Below, piece after piece: positions 36,018 through 46,536 of a DNA stretch of 64,000 nucleotides. Numbering within the stretch: position 1 is the stretch's first letter; each line of letters starts with the position of its first letter. The DNA is from Bryobacteraceae bacterium (GTDB lineage Bacteria > Acidobacteriota > Terriglobia > Bryobacterales > Bryobacteraceae): NCBI GenBank assembly GCA_030041495.1, contig JASHNT010000141.1:237559-301558 (forward strand). Direction: 5' to 3'. The notes beneath the pieces are model-generated. The model was not told where the DNA came from. It saw only the letters and a list, made by a program, of their open reading frames with translations, and did no database searches. Position numbers and translations under genes: made by a program.

Positions 36018-36266
36018 CTAAACGCTGCTGAAATGAGAGCTGGTTGCGGGCCAGACCAGCGAGGCGGTCCCCTCCACCGAAAGCGCCCGCCAGAATGCAT
36101 CTCTTGCCGAGGGAGATGTCTGCAGCATCTGGATCTTCTCCCTGAGCTGGTCCGCATTCTGGGGCTTGCTCCACGGCGTCTCTGAAAGCGGACCTGCCAG
36201 CCCCGTGAACCGCGACACGAGCAGTCCCTCATGGTTCACCTTCGCAACCAGCCTCTTCTCAGTCAT
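36018..36266 (-). CDS. Small hypothetical protein
   Basis: An 82-residue protein with a good RBS (TGGAGA, 6 bases before the ATG). It begins MTEKRLVAKVNHEGLLVSRF and ends VWPATSSHFSSV. No motif, signal or membrane helix is seen. It lies 19 bases before the methyltransferase start on the same strand and may be cotranslated with it. I do not recognise the family. Confidence 0.55.
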   Translation of the reverse strand: MTEKRLVAKVNHEGLLVSRFTGLAGPLSETPWSKPQNADQLREKIQMLQTSPSARDAFWRALSVEGTASLVWPATSSHFSSV

Positions 36267-36288
36267 ACATTTCTCCAGGCATAGCGGA

Positions 36289-36666
<378 letters not shown>

Positions 36667-36684
36667 ACACTAAGCTTGGCCATA

Positions 36685-37863
36685 TCACACCTGATTCCAG
36701 ATTCCGGCGCGCGGATCTTCGGAATGGATCTGCGCGTACTCGCGCAGCAGCTCTTTGGTGCGCTCGTCCTGCACCACAGGCGCGAGTACCTGCACCTCGA
36801 CAATTTGATCGCCGCGCTGGCCTGACCGCGAATTCAGCACGCCCTTCTCCCGCAAACGGAACTTCTGGCCATTGTGCGTGCCCTGCGGGATTTTGAGCAG
36901 CGCGCGGCCGTCGATGGTGGGGACCTCGATCTTCGCGCCCAGGCCCGCTTCGTCGATGCGCACCGGCACGCTGATCTCAATATCGTCGCCGTTGCGATGG
37001 AACAACGGGTGCGGCTCGACGCGCACGGTGATGTAGAGGTCGCCGGAGGGCGCGCCCATGGTTCCCGCATTTCCCTTCCCTGCCACACGCAGACGCGAGC
37101 CTTGCTGCGCTCCGGGCGGGATGCGGACCTCGACGGTTTCAGTGGTGGAAATGCGTCCATCACCCCCGCAATTCCCGCACTTATTGCGCAGACGCCCGGT
37201 GCCTTCGCAACGCGGGCAGCTCAGGCTGAAGCGCATGGCGCCGGCTTGTTGCGTCACGTTGCCGCTGCCGTTGCATTCGGGGCAAATGGTGTTGGCTCCG
37301 CTGCGCGCGCCGGTGCCGCCGCAAACCGTGCAGATCTCCTGGCGGGCGATGTTCAGGCGGACTTGCGTGCCGCGGATCGCCTGCCAGAAATCGATGTTCA
37401 GAGCGTATTCGAGATCGGAGCCTTTTTCAGGCGCGGCCGACGGAGCTTCCCCGTGCTGGCGGCCGAACCACTGATGAAAAATATCGGAGAATGCGCCGGT
37501 TGAAGTGGAGGCCGAGGGTCCCGCGCCGGGGCGCGCTCCAGCACCGCGCGCGAACATGTCGGAAAAATCGAAGCCGCCAAAATCCATATTGGGGCCGTGC
37601 TGCGGGCTCGCGCCCGGTCTGGCGCCACCACCCGGCATCCCGTTCTCCGAATAGAACCCGACCTGATCGTACATCTGGCGTTTCTTGTCGTCGCTCAGAA
37701 CGTCGTAGGCTTCCTGGACCTTCTTGAAACGATCCTCCGCCGCTTTGTCGCCGGGGTTCAGATCGGGGTGATGCTTACGCGCCAGCTTGCGGTACGCCTT
37801 GCGGATGTCGTCCGCGCTGGCGTTGCGCTCCACCCCGAGTGTCTGGTAGTAGTCCTGCGACAT
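36685..37863 (-). CDS. dnaJ: Chaperone DnaJ
   Basis: A 392-residue Hsp40 from the ATG at 37863. It has a J domain ([20 protein letters not shown] with the HPD tripeptide in [11 protein letters not shown]), a Gly/Phe-rich region (about 80-135), four zinc-binding CxxCxGxG repeats ([32 protein letters not shown]) and the C-terminal substrate-binding domain. It feeds unfolded proteins to DnaK. It lies 72 bases after dnaK; the gap holds a repeat-like hairpin. Confidence 0.95.
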   Translation of the reverse strand: MSQDYYQTLGVERNASADDIRKAYRKLARKHHPDLNPGDKAAEDRFKKVQEAYDVLSDDKKRQMYDQVGFYSENGMPGGGARPGASPQHGPNMDFGGFDFSDMFARGAGARPGAGPSASTSTGAFSDIFHQWFGRQHGEAPSAAPEKGSDLEYALNIDFWQAIRGTQVRLNIARQEICTVCGGTGARSGANTICPECNGSGNVTQQAGAMRFSLSCPRCEGTGRLRNKCGNCGGDGRISTTETVEVRIPPGAQQGSRLRVAGKGNAGTMGAPSGDLYITVRVEPHPLFHRNGDDIEISVPVRIDEAGLGAKIEVPTIDGRALLKIPQGTHNGQKFRLREKGVLNSRSGQRGDQIVEVQVLAPVVQDERTKELLREYAQIHSEDPRAGIWNQV

Positions 37864-37871
37864 TTTCTTAG

Positions 37872-37934
37872 CCCGCACAACGGAGCCTGGGCCGCGGCGT
37901 GCACCGCGACCCGCCCTGTGCGGGCCACTCCGTT
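37872..37934. repeat. Intergenic palindromic element between dnaK and dnaJ
   Basis: Nested inverted repeats fill the gap: CCCGCACA (37872-37879) pairs with TGTGCGGG (37917-37924), and AACGGAG (37879-37885) has its complement CTCCGTT (37928-37934). A 19-base part, CGCACAACGGAGCCTGGGC (37874-37892), recurs exactly at 49112-49130. It looks like a dispersed intergenic repeat; as RNA it could also adjust the dnaK/dnaJ expression ratio. Confidence 0.55.
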
Positions 37935-37935
37935 C

Positions 37936-39870
<1,935 letters not shown>

Positions 39871-39923
39871 TTTTCAGGTTCTTTCCTTCCGAGGAATCTG
39901 CGGCCTTCTCTTAGCCTATGTTC

Positions 39924-39953
39924 ATTATGCGATATGAGTGCGGTATTGTCAAG
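39924..39953 (-). promoter_or_regulatory. dnaK promoter with a HAIR-like HspR operator
   Basis: On the minus strand: -35 TTGACA (39952-39947), 17-base spacer, -10 CATAAT (39929-39924). CTTGACA-N7-ACTCATA (39953-39933) resembles the HspR site CTTGAGT-N7-ACTCAAG, matching CTTGA and ACTCA of the half-sites. It overlaps the -35 and spacer. The predicted start is near 39917, leaving about 47 leader bases with GGAAGGAAAG before the dnaK ATG. Confidence 0.65.
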
Positions 39954-40046
39954 TTTTGGCGAAAGAGGCCAGCCAAGGGATTCATGGCTCTCGTCTAAGC
40001 TATTAATGGAGCTGAAGATCCGCTGTAGAACCCGCAGATTCCGGCG

Positions 40047-40631
40047 CTAGTGAAGCGTTCCGGCGGTTGCTGGCGCGCCGAAGGGTCGTGGCATGTAAGT
40101 CAGGATGAAGTGCTGCATCCCTTTTTCCATCCAGCTCATTCCCAGGGAGCGCGCTTCCGCCAAGGCTTTGTCATTTTGCCAATGATCGTGTTCGACACGA
40201 TAACAAGCGATTACGCTGCCGGTGCGATCCGCGCCGCGCCTGCAGTGAACGAAGACGGGGCCTATGGAGCGATCCTCCAGAAGATCCAGCACACGCGCGA
40301 CAGCGGCGCCGGACGGCGCATGCATTCCGTTCATCGGAATGGGAACGTAACGCATGCCGTCGGCTGTGACGGCTTTTTCTTCGCCGCGCGACCGGTCGCC
40401 TACCTCGCGCAGGTCGACCACGATCTTGATTCCCAATTTCGCAAGACTGCGGAATCCCTCAGCCGTCGGCTGCGCTCCACGATAAACCTGGTCGTCAACT
40501 TTGTGGAAGTTGCCGACTCCTTCGAGGAACGTAGATCCAGCCACGGACCCACCCAGGGCTGAGAGCGATGCAGCACATATTGTAAGGAGAGCGGCGGCAG
40601 AGCGCCGGTGAAGGAACTTCAGAGACTGCAT
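40047..40631 (-). CDS. Exported dual-specificity/tyrosine-type phosphatase
   Basis: A 194-residue protein. An N-terminal signal-like segment (FLHRRSAAALLTICAASLSA) is followed by a DSP-type domain: VYRGAQPTAEGFRSLAKLGI, VVDLREVGDRSRGEE and the CX5R catalytic loop PVFVHCRRGADRTGSVIACY. The YRGAQP...VVDLR pattern is that of fused-DSP-PTPase/IP3-phosphatase-like bacterial enzymes. It would act in the periplasm on phosphoproteins or inositol/lipid phosphates. It sits just downstream of the aminopropyltransferase gene on the same strand (47-base gap) and may belong to that module. Confidence 0.82.
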   Translation of the reverse strand: MQSLKFLHRRSAAALLTICAASLSALGGSVAGSTFLEGVGNFHKVDDQVYRGAQPTAEGFRSLAKLGIKIVVDLREVGDRSRGEEKAVTADGMRYVPIPMNGMHAPSGAAVARVLDLLEDRSIGPVFVHCRRGADRTGSVIACYRVEHDHWQNDKALAEARSLGMSWMEKGMQHFILTYMPRPFGAPATAGTLH

Positions 40632-40678
40632 AGTACAAGCCGCGGAAATTCAATCGTAGCAAAAGGCTACCAGACGCA

Positions 40679-42172
40679 TCACCGCGCGATCTCTTTCCAC
40701 TCCTTTTCGTAATAGCGCACCAGCACCTGATCGTTCAACCGATTCACTTCTGCAGGGACAGGTTGCATGTCGCGGGCGAAGTCGAACATCTCGGGCACCC
40801 CTTCGAGGGTCAAGAAGCGCAGTCCATCGGGAAGCTTTTGCGGCGGCGACCAGGATTCGCCAGCCAAGGTATAGCCCCATTCGCCGAAGCTCGGAACATA
40901 GACATGATACGGCCAGGTGTGAAAACCAGCCTGCTTGAGCGTCTCGACAATGCACCAATACGATTGGCGCGAGAACATGGGCGATGTGCTCTGCACCACG
41001 GTAAGTCCGTTAGCGCTGAGGTGCTTCTTCAGAAGGCGATAGAACGCGGTGGTGTAGAGCTTGCCCAGGGAGAAGCTGGTGGGATCGGGAAAATCGACAA
41101 CGATGAAATCCCAGGAGCCTTGGTTTCGATCCAGCCATACAAAGGCATCGTCATTGATGACGTGGACTCGGCGGTTCTTGAATGCGCCTCCGTTCAGCGG
41201 AGCGAGCAAGGGGTTATCGGTGAACAGGCGCGTCATCTCCGGATCGAGATCGATCAAGGTGATGCTTTCGAGATTGGGGTAACGAAGCAGCTCGCGGACG
41301 GCGAGTCCGTCGCCGCCGCCCAGCACCAGTGCACGACGGGCCCAGGGCAGCGAAGCCAAGCCGGGGTGCACGAGGGCTTCATGATAACGGTACTCATCGC
41401 GCGAGCTGAATTGAAGATGTGAATTCAGAAACAGCCGCAGGTCGTCCTTCCAGCGCGTGATGACGATGCGCTGGTAGCGAGTCTCCCGCTGGAAGATGAC
41501 ATCGTCGGCGTAGAGCTGGGTGTCGGCAGCGGAGGCAATCCAATTCGAGGCGTACATGCCGCTGCACAGCAGCGTCAACACCGCTACGCAGCCCACGCGC
41601 ATCGCCCGGGGACTCCGCAGTTGATCGCGAAATAGATGCGTCGACCACAAGGCCACCAGAGCATTGATCATGCCGAACATGATTGCGGCTCGCACCAGGC
41701 CGAGCTTCGGAACCAGCCACAGAGGGAAGGCGATGGAGGCTCCCAGAGCGCCTAGATAGTCGAAAGTCAGCACGTGGCTGACAAGATCGCGGAAGCGGAA
41801 TCGGCCTTCCAGGATGCGCATCAGCAAAGGGATTTCGAGGCCGACCAGCACGCCGATTGCGATCACCAATGCGTATAAGGCGAAGACAAAGCTGTGCGTG
41901 TAGGCGAAGGCCAGGAACAACAGCGAAGAAGAAAATCCTCCCACCACCCCCACCATCAGCTCCAGAGAGACAAAGCGTTCGACCAAGCCACCGCTCAAGA
42001 ATCTCGAAAGCCAGCTCCCGACGCCCATGGCGAATAGGTAGGAGCCGATGACGGTGGAAAATTGAAGGACGCTATCGCCGAGCAGATAGCTGGCGAGGGT
42101 CCCGGCGATCAGCTCATAGATGAGGCCGCAGGCGGCGATCAGGAGGACGGAAAGAAATAGGGCGACTGCCAT
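40679..42172 (-). CDS. Membrane-embedded spermidine synthase-like aminopropyltransferase
   Basis: A 497-residue protein with seven or so hydrophobic helices in the first 220 residues (IAACGLIYELIAGTLASYLL, FSTVIGSYLFAMGVGSWLSR, LEIPLLMRILEGRFRFRDLV and others), then a soluble SpeE-like domain: LVLGGGDGLAVRELLRYPNL (motif with GGGDG), LIDLDPEMTRLF, FIVVDFPDPTSFSLGKLYTT. It should use decarboxylated SAM, whose producing enzyme is encoded a few genes upstream. The membrane part is not found in ordinary SpeE and suggests work at the membrane. The start follows DUF350 after a strong hairpin. Confidence 0.88.
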   Translation of the reverse strand: MAVALFLSVLLIAACGLIYELIAGTLASYLLGDSVLQFSTVIGSYLFAMGVGSWLSRFLSGGLVERFVSLELMVGVVGGFSSSLLFLAFAYTHSFVFALYALVIAIGVLVGLEIPLLMRILEGRFRFRDLVSHVLTFDYLGALGASIAFPLWLVPKLGLVRAAIMFGMINALVALWSTHLFRDQLRSPRAMRVGCVAVLTLLCSGMYASNWIASAADTQLYADDVIFQRETRYQRIVITRWKDDLRLFLNSHLQFSSRDEYRYHEALVHPGLASLPWARRALVLGGGDGLAVRELLRYPNLESITLIDLDPEMTRLFTDNPLLAPLNGGAFKNRRVHVINDDAFVWLDRNQGSWDFIVVDFPDPTSFSLGKLYTTAFYRLLKKHLSANGLTVVQSTSPMFSRQSYWCIVETLKQAGFHTWPYHVYVPSFGEWGYTLAGESWSPPQKLPDGLRFLTLEGVPEMFDFARDMQPVPAEVNRLNDQVLVRYYEKEWKEIAR

Positions 42173-42194
42173 TTAGGCGCAGCGCACAGCGAAG

Positions 42195-42243
42195 CGTTGT
42201 GCGCGATACCTTTCTTGAGTCGCGCACAACGGGCTAGTAGCCC
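42195..42243 (-). promoter_or_regulatory. Strong hairpins between DUF350 and the aminopropyltransferase gene
   Basis: CGTTGTGCGCGA (42195-42206) and TCGCGCACAACG (42220-42231) form a perfect 12-bp stem with a 13-base loop. It is followed on the right by a smaller stem, GGGCT/AGCCC (42231-42243). They lie between genes transcribed in the same direction and have no T-tract, so they may be an attenuator, an RNA-processing site or a copy of an intergenic repeat (CGCACAACGG is shared with the elements at 37874 and 49112). Confidence 0.55.
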
Positions 42244-42255
42244 GGTGCGCTCGAT

Positions 42256-42456
42256 TTAGTGCACTGCCGCGGCAATGATGATGCAAATTCCCAGGGCCAC
42301 TGAGCCCACAAGAATCGCCAGCGCGACGTTCTTGCCGTCCACCACTTCGCGCCACAAGTGATACGGCGTCAATTTGTCGATAATCACGAAAACGAACACG
42401 AAGATCAGAGTGCCCAAAAGGGCGTAGATCAGGGCATTGCCGAGATTCTGGGCCAT
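42256..42456 (-). CDS. DUF350 membrane protein
   Basis: A 66-residue protein with two hydrophobic helices: ALIYALLGTLIFVFVFVIID and VALAILVGSVALGICIIIAA, separated by a short charged turn (KLTPYHLWREVVDGKN). That is one DUF350 unit; longer members have two or more. In E. coli the related YjfL lies in the yjfIJKLMC operon with a PspA homologue and a polyamine-modifying enzyme; here it also sits beside a polyamine enzyme. It is probably an envelope protein. Confidence 0.85.
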   Translation of the reverse strand: MAQNLGNALIYALLGTLIFVFVFVIIDKLTPYHLWREVVDGKNVALAILVGSVALGICIIIAAAVH

Positions 42457-42459
42457 GAA

Positions 42460-42645
42460 TCACTTGCCTCCGACATAGCGTGGATAGAAACCATAGTGGG
42501 CGCGCCAAGCGCCGGGGTTGTCGCGAACAGTTTTGGGAACGTTATTAAGCTGGTTGACGCGATTGAGAGTCCAGCCGCGGTATTCAGCCACCGTTGTTCC
42601 GGTGAGCAGCAGCATGCTGTACACGAGATAGCCGGCGAAGCGCAT
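42460..42645 (-). CDS. Small exported protein of the polyamine cassette
   Basis: A 61-residue protein. It has an N-terminal hydrophobic segment (FAGYLVYSMLLLTGTTVAE), then a polar tail with RGWTLNRVNQLNNVPKTVRD and AHYGFYPRYVGGK. It is likely exported or anchored. Intergenic distances are tiny (3 bases on each side), so it is part of the operon between DUF4178 and DUF350. Family not recognised. Confidence 0.6.
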   Translation of the reverse strand: MRFAGYLVYSMLLLTGTTVAEYRGWTLNRVNQLNNVPKTVRDNPGAWRAHYGFYPRYVGGK

Positions 42646-42648
42646 AGG

Positions 42649-43989
42649 CTAGTTGTCTCCTGCGAAGGCATCGGCAATCGCCGGGTCGATCCCGGCTGGT
42701 GAATGATCGCTGTTCATCCAGCGTTGCGTTTCGAAGCCGCGCGCGCGGATGGTGTACCAGACCGGCGGAATCAGCAGCAAGGCAAAGGCGATCAAGAACC
42801 AAGTATAGTTGGGGACGTCGTGGCGCAGGGTCAGGTTATAGGCGACCGCGCCGGAGTCCATTTCCGGCTCGACCCGCAGATAATATTTGCCGGGCGCCAC
42901 CGAAGGCAGCATTACGGTGGAACCGCGGGAGCCTTCGTCCCAAGGGCCGTCGCTATCGGCGCCGTGATAATAGCTGACCTCGCGCCCGAAATCGTAGCCC
43001 TGCCCGGTATCTTCGTTGACTAGAGCGAAGTTGAAATAGGTCCAGTTGTTGTCGAGATCGGTGTTGACGCCAAGCTCGAGCGTCGCCGGACGGCCGGTGA
43101 GATTGAAATCCGGCGTGACGAAGCTCGGCTCGGCGGTCGAGCCGCTCGCATACGAATAGGAATTGTGGAAGACGGTTTCCTGGCGGCTGAAAGTCGCGAA
43201 GAAGATGGCGAGCGCCACGAGCATCGCCGTCATGAGCGCGAAAGCGCGCCAGATGCCGCCGACGTTGCCGGCCATCGGCGAGGGCTGGTTCAGATAGATT
43301 CCGCGAGCCGGAGGAGCGCTGCCTGTGAGCGTAAACGCTTTCCAGATCGCGCTGCCCGGAACGTATTCGCCTTGGGACCAGTTGATTTCGCCGGCAGTGA
43401 TTTCCGCCGAAAGGACGTAAGGAGGGGCAACGTAATCGTGCGTATCCACGGTGTCGCCGGTCTTGACGCGCCAGGGAAACTCACCCAGGACGAAGGTGGT
43501 GGTGGCCGGGCCACCGGAGAAATGTTTATAGACGCGGCCGTCGTAAAAAACAGGAAACTGGCCTCGCGATTGACTGCTCCGGGGCATGGCTTCCAGCGGG
43601 GTGATGAAATTCCAATGCCCGTCGTATTGAGAGAGATAGCGGAAGCCTTTGTAGGGGTTGAAGAGGAGATACTCTTCCCATTCGAAGGTTTCGCCATCCT
43701 CTTCGACGGCGCGGGCCTGGAAGCCGATGACCTCGTACGTGGCGCCCCGAAGCGTTCCGCGGGACCCCAGCGGGATGAGCGGCGTGCGGCGATTCTGCGC
43801 TCCTTCGACTTTCTGGAGGATCTGGAGCTGCGGCGAAGATGCGTCCAGCACGGTCAGACATTGCGGGCAAACGGCGGTGATCGAGTAGCCGAAGCCGCGG
43901 CGTTCGACCGGCCCTCCGCAATTGGGGCAGGCCAGTGCTTGCGGTTTGGCGACTACGGACTGCGCCGAAGGGTTCATGCGGCGGCCCAC
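42649..43989 (-). CDS. DUF4178 protein with zinc ribbon and membrane/extracytoplasmic part
   Basis: A 446-residue protein. A zinc ribbon opens it (ACPNCGGPVERRGFG...CPQC, about 18-43), followed by a DUF4178 domain (LIPLGSRGTLRGATYEVIGF, WEEYLLFNPYKGFRYLSQYD). A membrane helix at about 255-275 (ALMTAMLVALAIFFATFSRQ) leads to a beta-rich extracytoplasmic domain (LGVNTDLDNNWTYFNFALVN, GKYYLRVEPEMDSGAVAYNL) and a last helix (WFLIAFALLLIPPVWYTIRA). It overlaps the preceding DUF4178 gene by 16 bases. It couples a cytosolic zinc-binding head with an outward-facing domain; function unproven. Confidence 0.82.
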   Translation of the reverse strand: MGRRMNPSAQSVVAKPQALACPNCGGPVERRGFGYSITAVCPQCLTVLDASSPQLQILQKVEGAQNRRTPLIPLGSRGTLRGATYEVIGFQARAVEEDGETFEWEEYLLFNPYKGFRYLSQYDGHWNFITPLEAMPRSSQSRGQFPVFYDGRVYKHFSGGPATTTFVLGEFPWRVKTGDTVDTHDYVAPPYVLSAEITAGEINWSQGEYVPGSAIWKAFTLTGSAPPARGIYLNQPSPMAGNVGGIWRAFALMTAMLVALAIFFATFSRQETVFHNSYSYASGSTAEPSFVTPDFNLTGRPATLELGVNTDLDNNWTYFNFALVNEDTGQGYDFGREVSYYHGADSDGPWDEGSRGSTVMLPSVAPGKYYLRVEPEMDSGAVAYNLTLRHDVPNYTWFLIAFALLLIPPVWYTIRARGFETQRWMNSDHSPAGIDPAIADAFAGDN

Positions 43990-44618
43990 CCTTCAAACTG
44001 CTTCAGATTCCTAAGCTGCAACTCCTCAAACTCCACCCATTCGCCGAGATACAACGCCGGCGTGGGATCGCTATAGTCGAGCGTTCCAAACGGGCGGCCC
44101 GCGGTACGCAAGTCGGCGAACAGCATGTTGGATTTGCCGTAAAAGGGAAACGGCAGCTCGCCTTCGACGCCTTTGTATGAGGCTCGCGTGATGGTGGCGA
44201 CTTCGTAGGTGACTTGATTGAACTCGAACTGATGGCCGCGGGTGACCGCGCCGGCCGCAGGAAGCGACGAAGGAGCGGTTACGAGAAATGACACGGCGTA
44301 CTGTAACTGTGCGTCGGAGAGCCAGCCGCTGGAGCCATCGGAGAACACGATGTGCCATTCGTTCCAGCCGCCGCCTTCCCATTCGTAGATGATGCGGCCC
44401 AGGACCTGAAAAGTTTTTCCCCGATAGGTGCCTTCGGTCCACAAGGTGATGGGCGAAGGATCGGGAGGTAGATCGGCGACCTGGCCGACTTTGCGGAGAT
44501 CGAGATCGGTGCGGACCAGGATGGAATGGCAGAATGAGCACACGGTCTCGACCGCGCTCGACCAGCGGAACTGGACCGGCGCGCCGCAGCTCGGGCAGTT
44601 GGCGGAGACTTGGCTCAT
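43974..44618 (-). CDS. DUF4178 protein, short form
   Basis: A 214-residue soluble protein with an N-terminal zinc ribbon (NCPSCGAPVQFRW...CSFC) and a DUF4178 domain: LWTEGTYRGKTFQVLGRIIY, EWHIVFSDGSSGWLSDAQLQ, GHQFEFNQVTYEVATITRAS, KSNMLFADLRTAGRPFGTLD. It lacks the membrane part of its neighbour. It overlaps the next gene (start 43989) by 16 bases, which implies coupled translation. Together the two DUF4178 proteins may form a complex. Confidence 0.82.
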   Translation of the reverse strand: MSQVSANCPSCGAPVQFRWSSAVETVCSFCHSILVRTDLDLRKVGQVADLPPDPSPITLWTEGTYRGKTFQVLGRIIYEWEGGGWNEWHIVFSDGSSGWLSDAQLQYAVSFLVTAPSSLPAAGAVTRGHQFEFNQVTYEVATITRASYKGVEGELPFPFYGKSNMLFADLRTAGRPFGTLDYSDPTPALYLGEWVEFEELQLRNLKQFEGWAAA

Positions 44619-44640
44619 AGACTGCTCATGAAGCTGCTGC

Positions 44641-45000
44641 TCATAAAGCTTCGATCGGCCGCTCGACGCGCCGCACTTGCACGGAGACCGCGCCGAACTC
44701 GAGCGCCAGTTCCTCTTCGAAATCCCAAATGGGGCGTGGGCGGCAGCAGAAGACGTTGAGGCACAGCGATTGATGCTCGGGAAAGGTGTGGCAGGCGATG
44801 TGCGACTCTTTGAGCAGCGTCAGGCCGGTGATGCCGCCGGTCTCGGGGAACTGATGCCAGGAGGTTTCGCCGACCAAATGCAAGCTCATCCCGTCGATCA
44901 AGCGCGCGAAGAATCGCTTCATGCGGGCGAGGTCGGCAAGGTTCGCCGGGGCGCACCCGTGAGCCTCCACGATCCACTCGCAGCCGGACATTTGTAACAT
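44641..45000 (-). CDS. speD: S-adenosylmethionine decarboxylase proenzyme
   Basis: A 119-residue prokaryotic class 1B-type proenzyme from the ATG at 45000 (the frame is open to 45099, overlapping the SPFH gene). It self-cleaves at Ser66 in LLKESHIACHTFPEH to form the pyruvoyl group. His and Cys of that motif, which assist processing and catalysis, are present. Decarboxylated SAM is the aminopropyl donor for the spermidine-synthase-like protein encoded downstream. So donor and transferase are in one cassette. An ATG at 44991 is the alternative start. Confidence 0.88.
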   Translation of the reverse strand: MLQMSGCEWIVEAHGCAPANLADLARMKRFFARLIDGMSLHLVGETSWHQFPETGGITGLTLLKESHIACHTFPEHQSLCLNVFCCRPRPIWDFEEELALEFGAVSVQVRRVERPIEAL

Positions 45001-45038
45001 TATTGCCGAATCGCGGTATCGCCGAATCGCGCTCGCGG

Positions 45039-46124
45039 TTACTGCTGGCCGCCGCACTCCGGGCAGAATTTGGCCCGGCGAGGAATCGATTTGCCGCACT
45101 CGACACAGAACTTGGTTTCGGCTCCGGCAGCGGGCGCAGGTCCGCCGCCGGCGGCGTTGGGCGATTGCACTGGAGCCGCGGGCGCAGCAGGCGGAGGAGG
45201 AGGTTGAGGAGAAGGAGCCCCTCCGCCGCCGGAATTGGGATTCTGAGGATTGGGATTCTGAGCGCCGGGGTTCATGGCGTTCATCATTTGGCTGGCCATC
45301 GTCATGCCGGCGCCCAGCCCCACGCCGATTCCCGCGAAACCGCCGCCTTCATTGGCCGCGGCGATAGGCATCGAATTGGCAACCTGGAACTGCGTGTATT
45401 TGTTCATATCGCCCAGCATGTTCATGCCGACGCGAGTGTCGAGCATCTTCTGCAACTCTTCGGGCAGCGAGAGATTTTCGACCACGAAGCTATCGAGCGC
45501 CACGCCCAGTTCGGCGAACAGCGGCTTTAAACCTTCGGCGATCTTCGCGCCAAGTTCCACCTGATTGGCGGCCATATCGAGGAACGGCACGCCGCTTTCG
45601 GCGAAGGCTCCGGTCATGCGCCCGACGATGGTGTTGCGGAGCTGGCCTTCGAGATCGGCGAGTTTATACAGCTCGCGCGTGCCGCTCACCTTGGTGTAGA
45701 AGGTGCGCGGATTATCGATGTGCCAGGAATAGATGCCGTAGCCGCGCACGCGCACCGCACCGAATTCCTTGTCGCGGATGGTGATGGGCGTGGCGGTGCC
45801 CCAGCGCTGGTCGGTTTTGATGCGCGTGGAGAAGAAGTAGACGTCGCTCTTGAAGGGCGACTTGAACTCCTTACTCCAGTTCATCAGGTCGGTGAGGATG
45901 GGCAGGTTCTGCGTGGTAAGGGTGTACAGTCCGGGGCCGAAGATGTCGGCGATGCGGCCTTCGTTGACGAACGCCGCGGCTTGCGAATCGCGCACGGTGA
46001 GCTGGCCGCCGTTCATGATCTCCATGTCCGCCGTAGGGAAACGCCAGGCGAGCGTGTCCTGGTCGGACTCCGTCCACTGGATTACTTTGATGAATTGTTT
46101 TTCTAGGAAATCCCGCAGCGCCAT
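45039..46124 (-). CDS. SPFH/virion-core-like protein (YdjI type) with C-terminal zinc ribbon
   Basis: A 361-residue protein. The SPFH-like part (about 1-250) reads KQFIKVIQWTESDQDTLAWR, IFGPGLYTLTTQNLPILTDL, KEFGAVRVRGYGIYSWHIDN and ESGVPFLDMAANQVELGAKI, typical of the YdjI/virion core family. It is followed by a Gly/Met-rich stretch and a Pro/Asn-rich linker, and ends with the double-cysteine zinc ribbon CVECGKSIPRRAKFCPECG. Such proteins form membrane-associated assemblies. It lies between the AIM24 genes and speD in the same operon. Confidence 0.88.
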   Translation of the reverse strand: MALRDFLEKQFIKVIQWTESDQDTLAWRFPTADMEIMNGGQLTVRDSQAAAFVNEGRIADIFGPGLYTLTTQNLPILTDLMNWSKEFKSPFKSDVYFFSTRIKTDQRWGTATPITIRDKEFGAVRVRGYGIYSWHIDNPRTFYTKVSGTRELYKLADLEGQLRNTIVGRMTGAFAESGVPFLDMAANQVELGAKIAEGLKPLFAELGVALDSFVVENLSLPEELQKMLDTRVGMNMLGDMNKYTQFQVANSMPIAAANEGGGFAGIGVGLGAGMTMASQMMNAMNPGAQNPNPQNPNSGGGGAPSPQPPPPPAAPAAPVQSPNAAGGGPAPAAGAETKFCVECGKSIPRRAKFCPECGGQQ

Positions 46125-46227
46125 ACAACGGTCCCCCCTTTATGGAACTGATGTGTCACTAGAAAGCATAACGCTAACCGGCGGCGGGAAGTTCCGTGGA
46201 TGTAGTGGGGACATAGTCAAGGGATCG

Positions 46228-46395
46228 TCAACGGTTAGCCGAGCCTAAGAAAAGAAGATAGTTGACGGCGAAGAGCACGACAGCGAGGATAAGCCAACGG
46301 CCCTGAGTGCGCTTGGAAGCGAACACGCTTAGCGCAATGCTGAATAGAAATGCGACGGTAGAAGCGATCAACATTTCGCTGGTCAGCTTACGCAT
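46228..46395 (-). CDS. Small two-helix membrane protein
   Basis: A 55-residue protein with two hydrophobic helices: MLIASTVAFLFSIALSVFAS and WLILAVVLFAVNYLLFLG, separated by a basic turn (KRTQGR). It fills most of the gap between the second AIM24 gene and the SPFH gene, in the same direction. No clear RBS is seen just before the ATG. Family unknown. Confidence 0.55.
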   Translation of the reverse strand: MRKLTSEMLIASTVAFLFSIALSVFASKRTQGRWLILAVVLFAVNYLLFLGSANR

Positions 46396-46446
46396 GGTTA
46401 AGTTCCAATCGCCGCAACGCGAGCGGCGACTCCTCTCGTATAGTTG

Positions 46447-46472
46447 GTGTCACTCCCAGAGACGAGTGACAC
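46447..46472 (-). promoter_or_regulatory. Hairpin between AIM24 and the small membrane gene
   Basis: GTGTCACTC (46447-46455) and GAGTGACAC (46464-46472) form a perfect 9-bp stem with an 8-base loop. It is in the only wide gap of the cassette. There is no T-run. It could be a transcription attenuator, a binding site for a dimeric regulator, or an mRNA stabiliser separating upstream and downstream expression. Confidence 0.5.
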
Positions 46473-46536
46473 TGGCAGAAAGACCGTCCGATCTCGTCAC
46501 TAAGAGACCACTCCCAGGATCTTGCCTGTGAAGGCC

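Noticed and set aside
46400..46536. Possible small gene in the gap after the AIM24 gene
   Set aside because: No frame has a start with a plausible RBS and protein-like content; the segment mainly holds the 9-bp hairpin.
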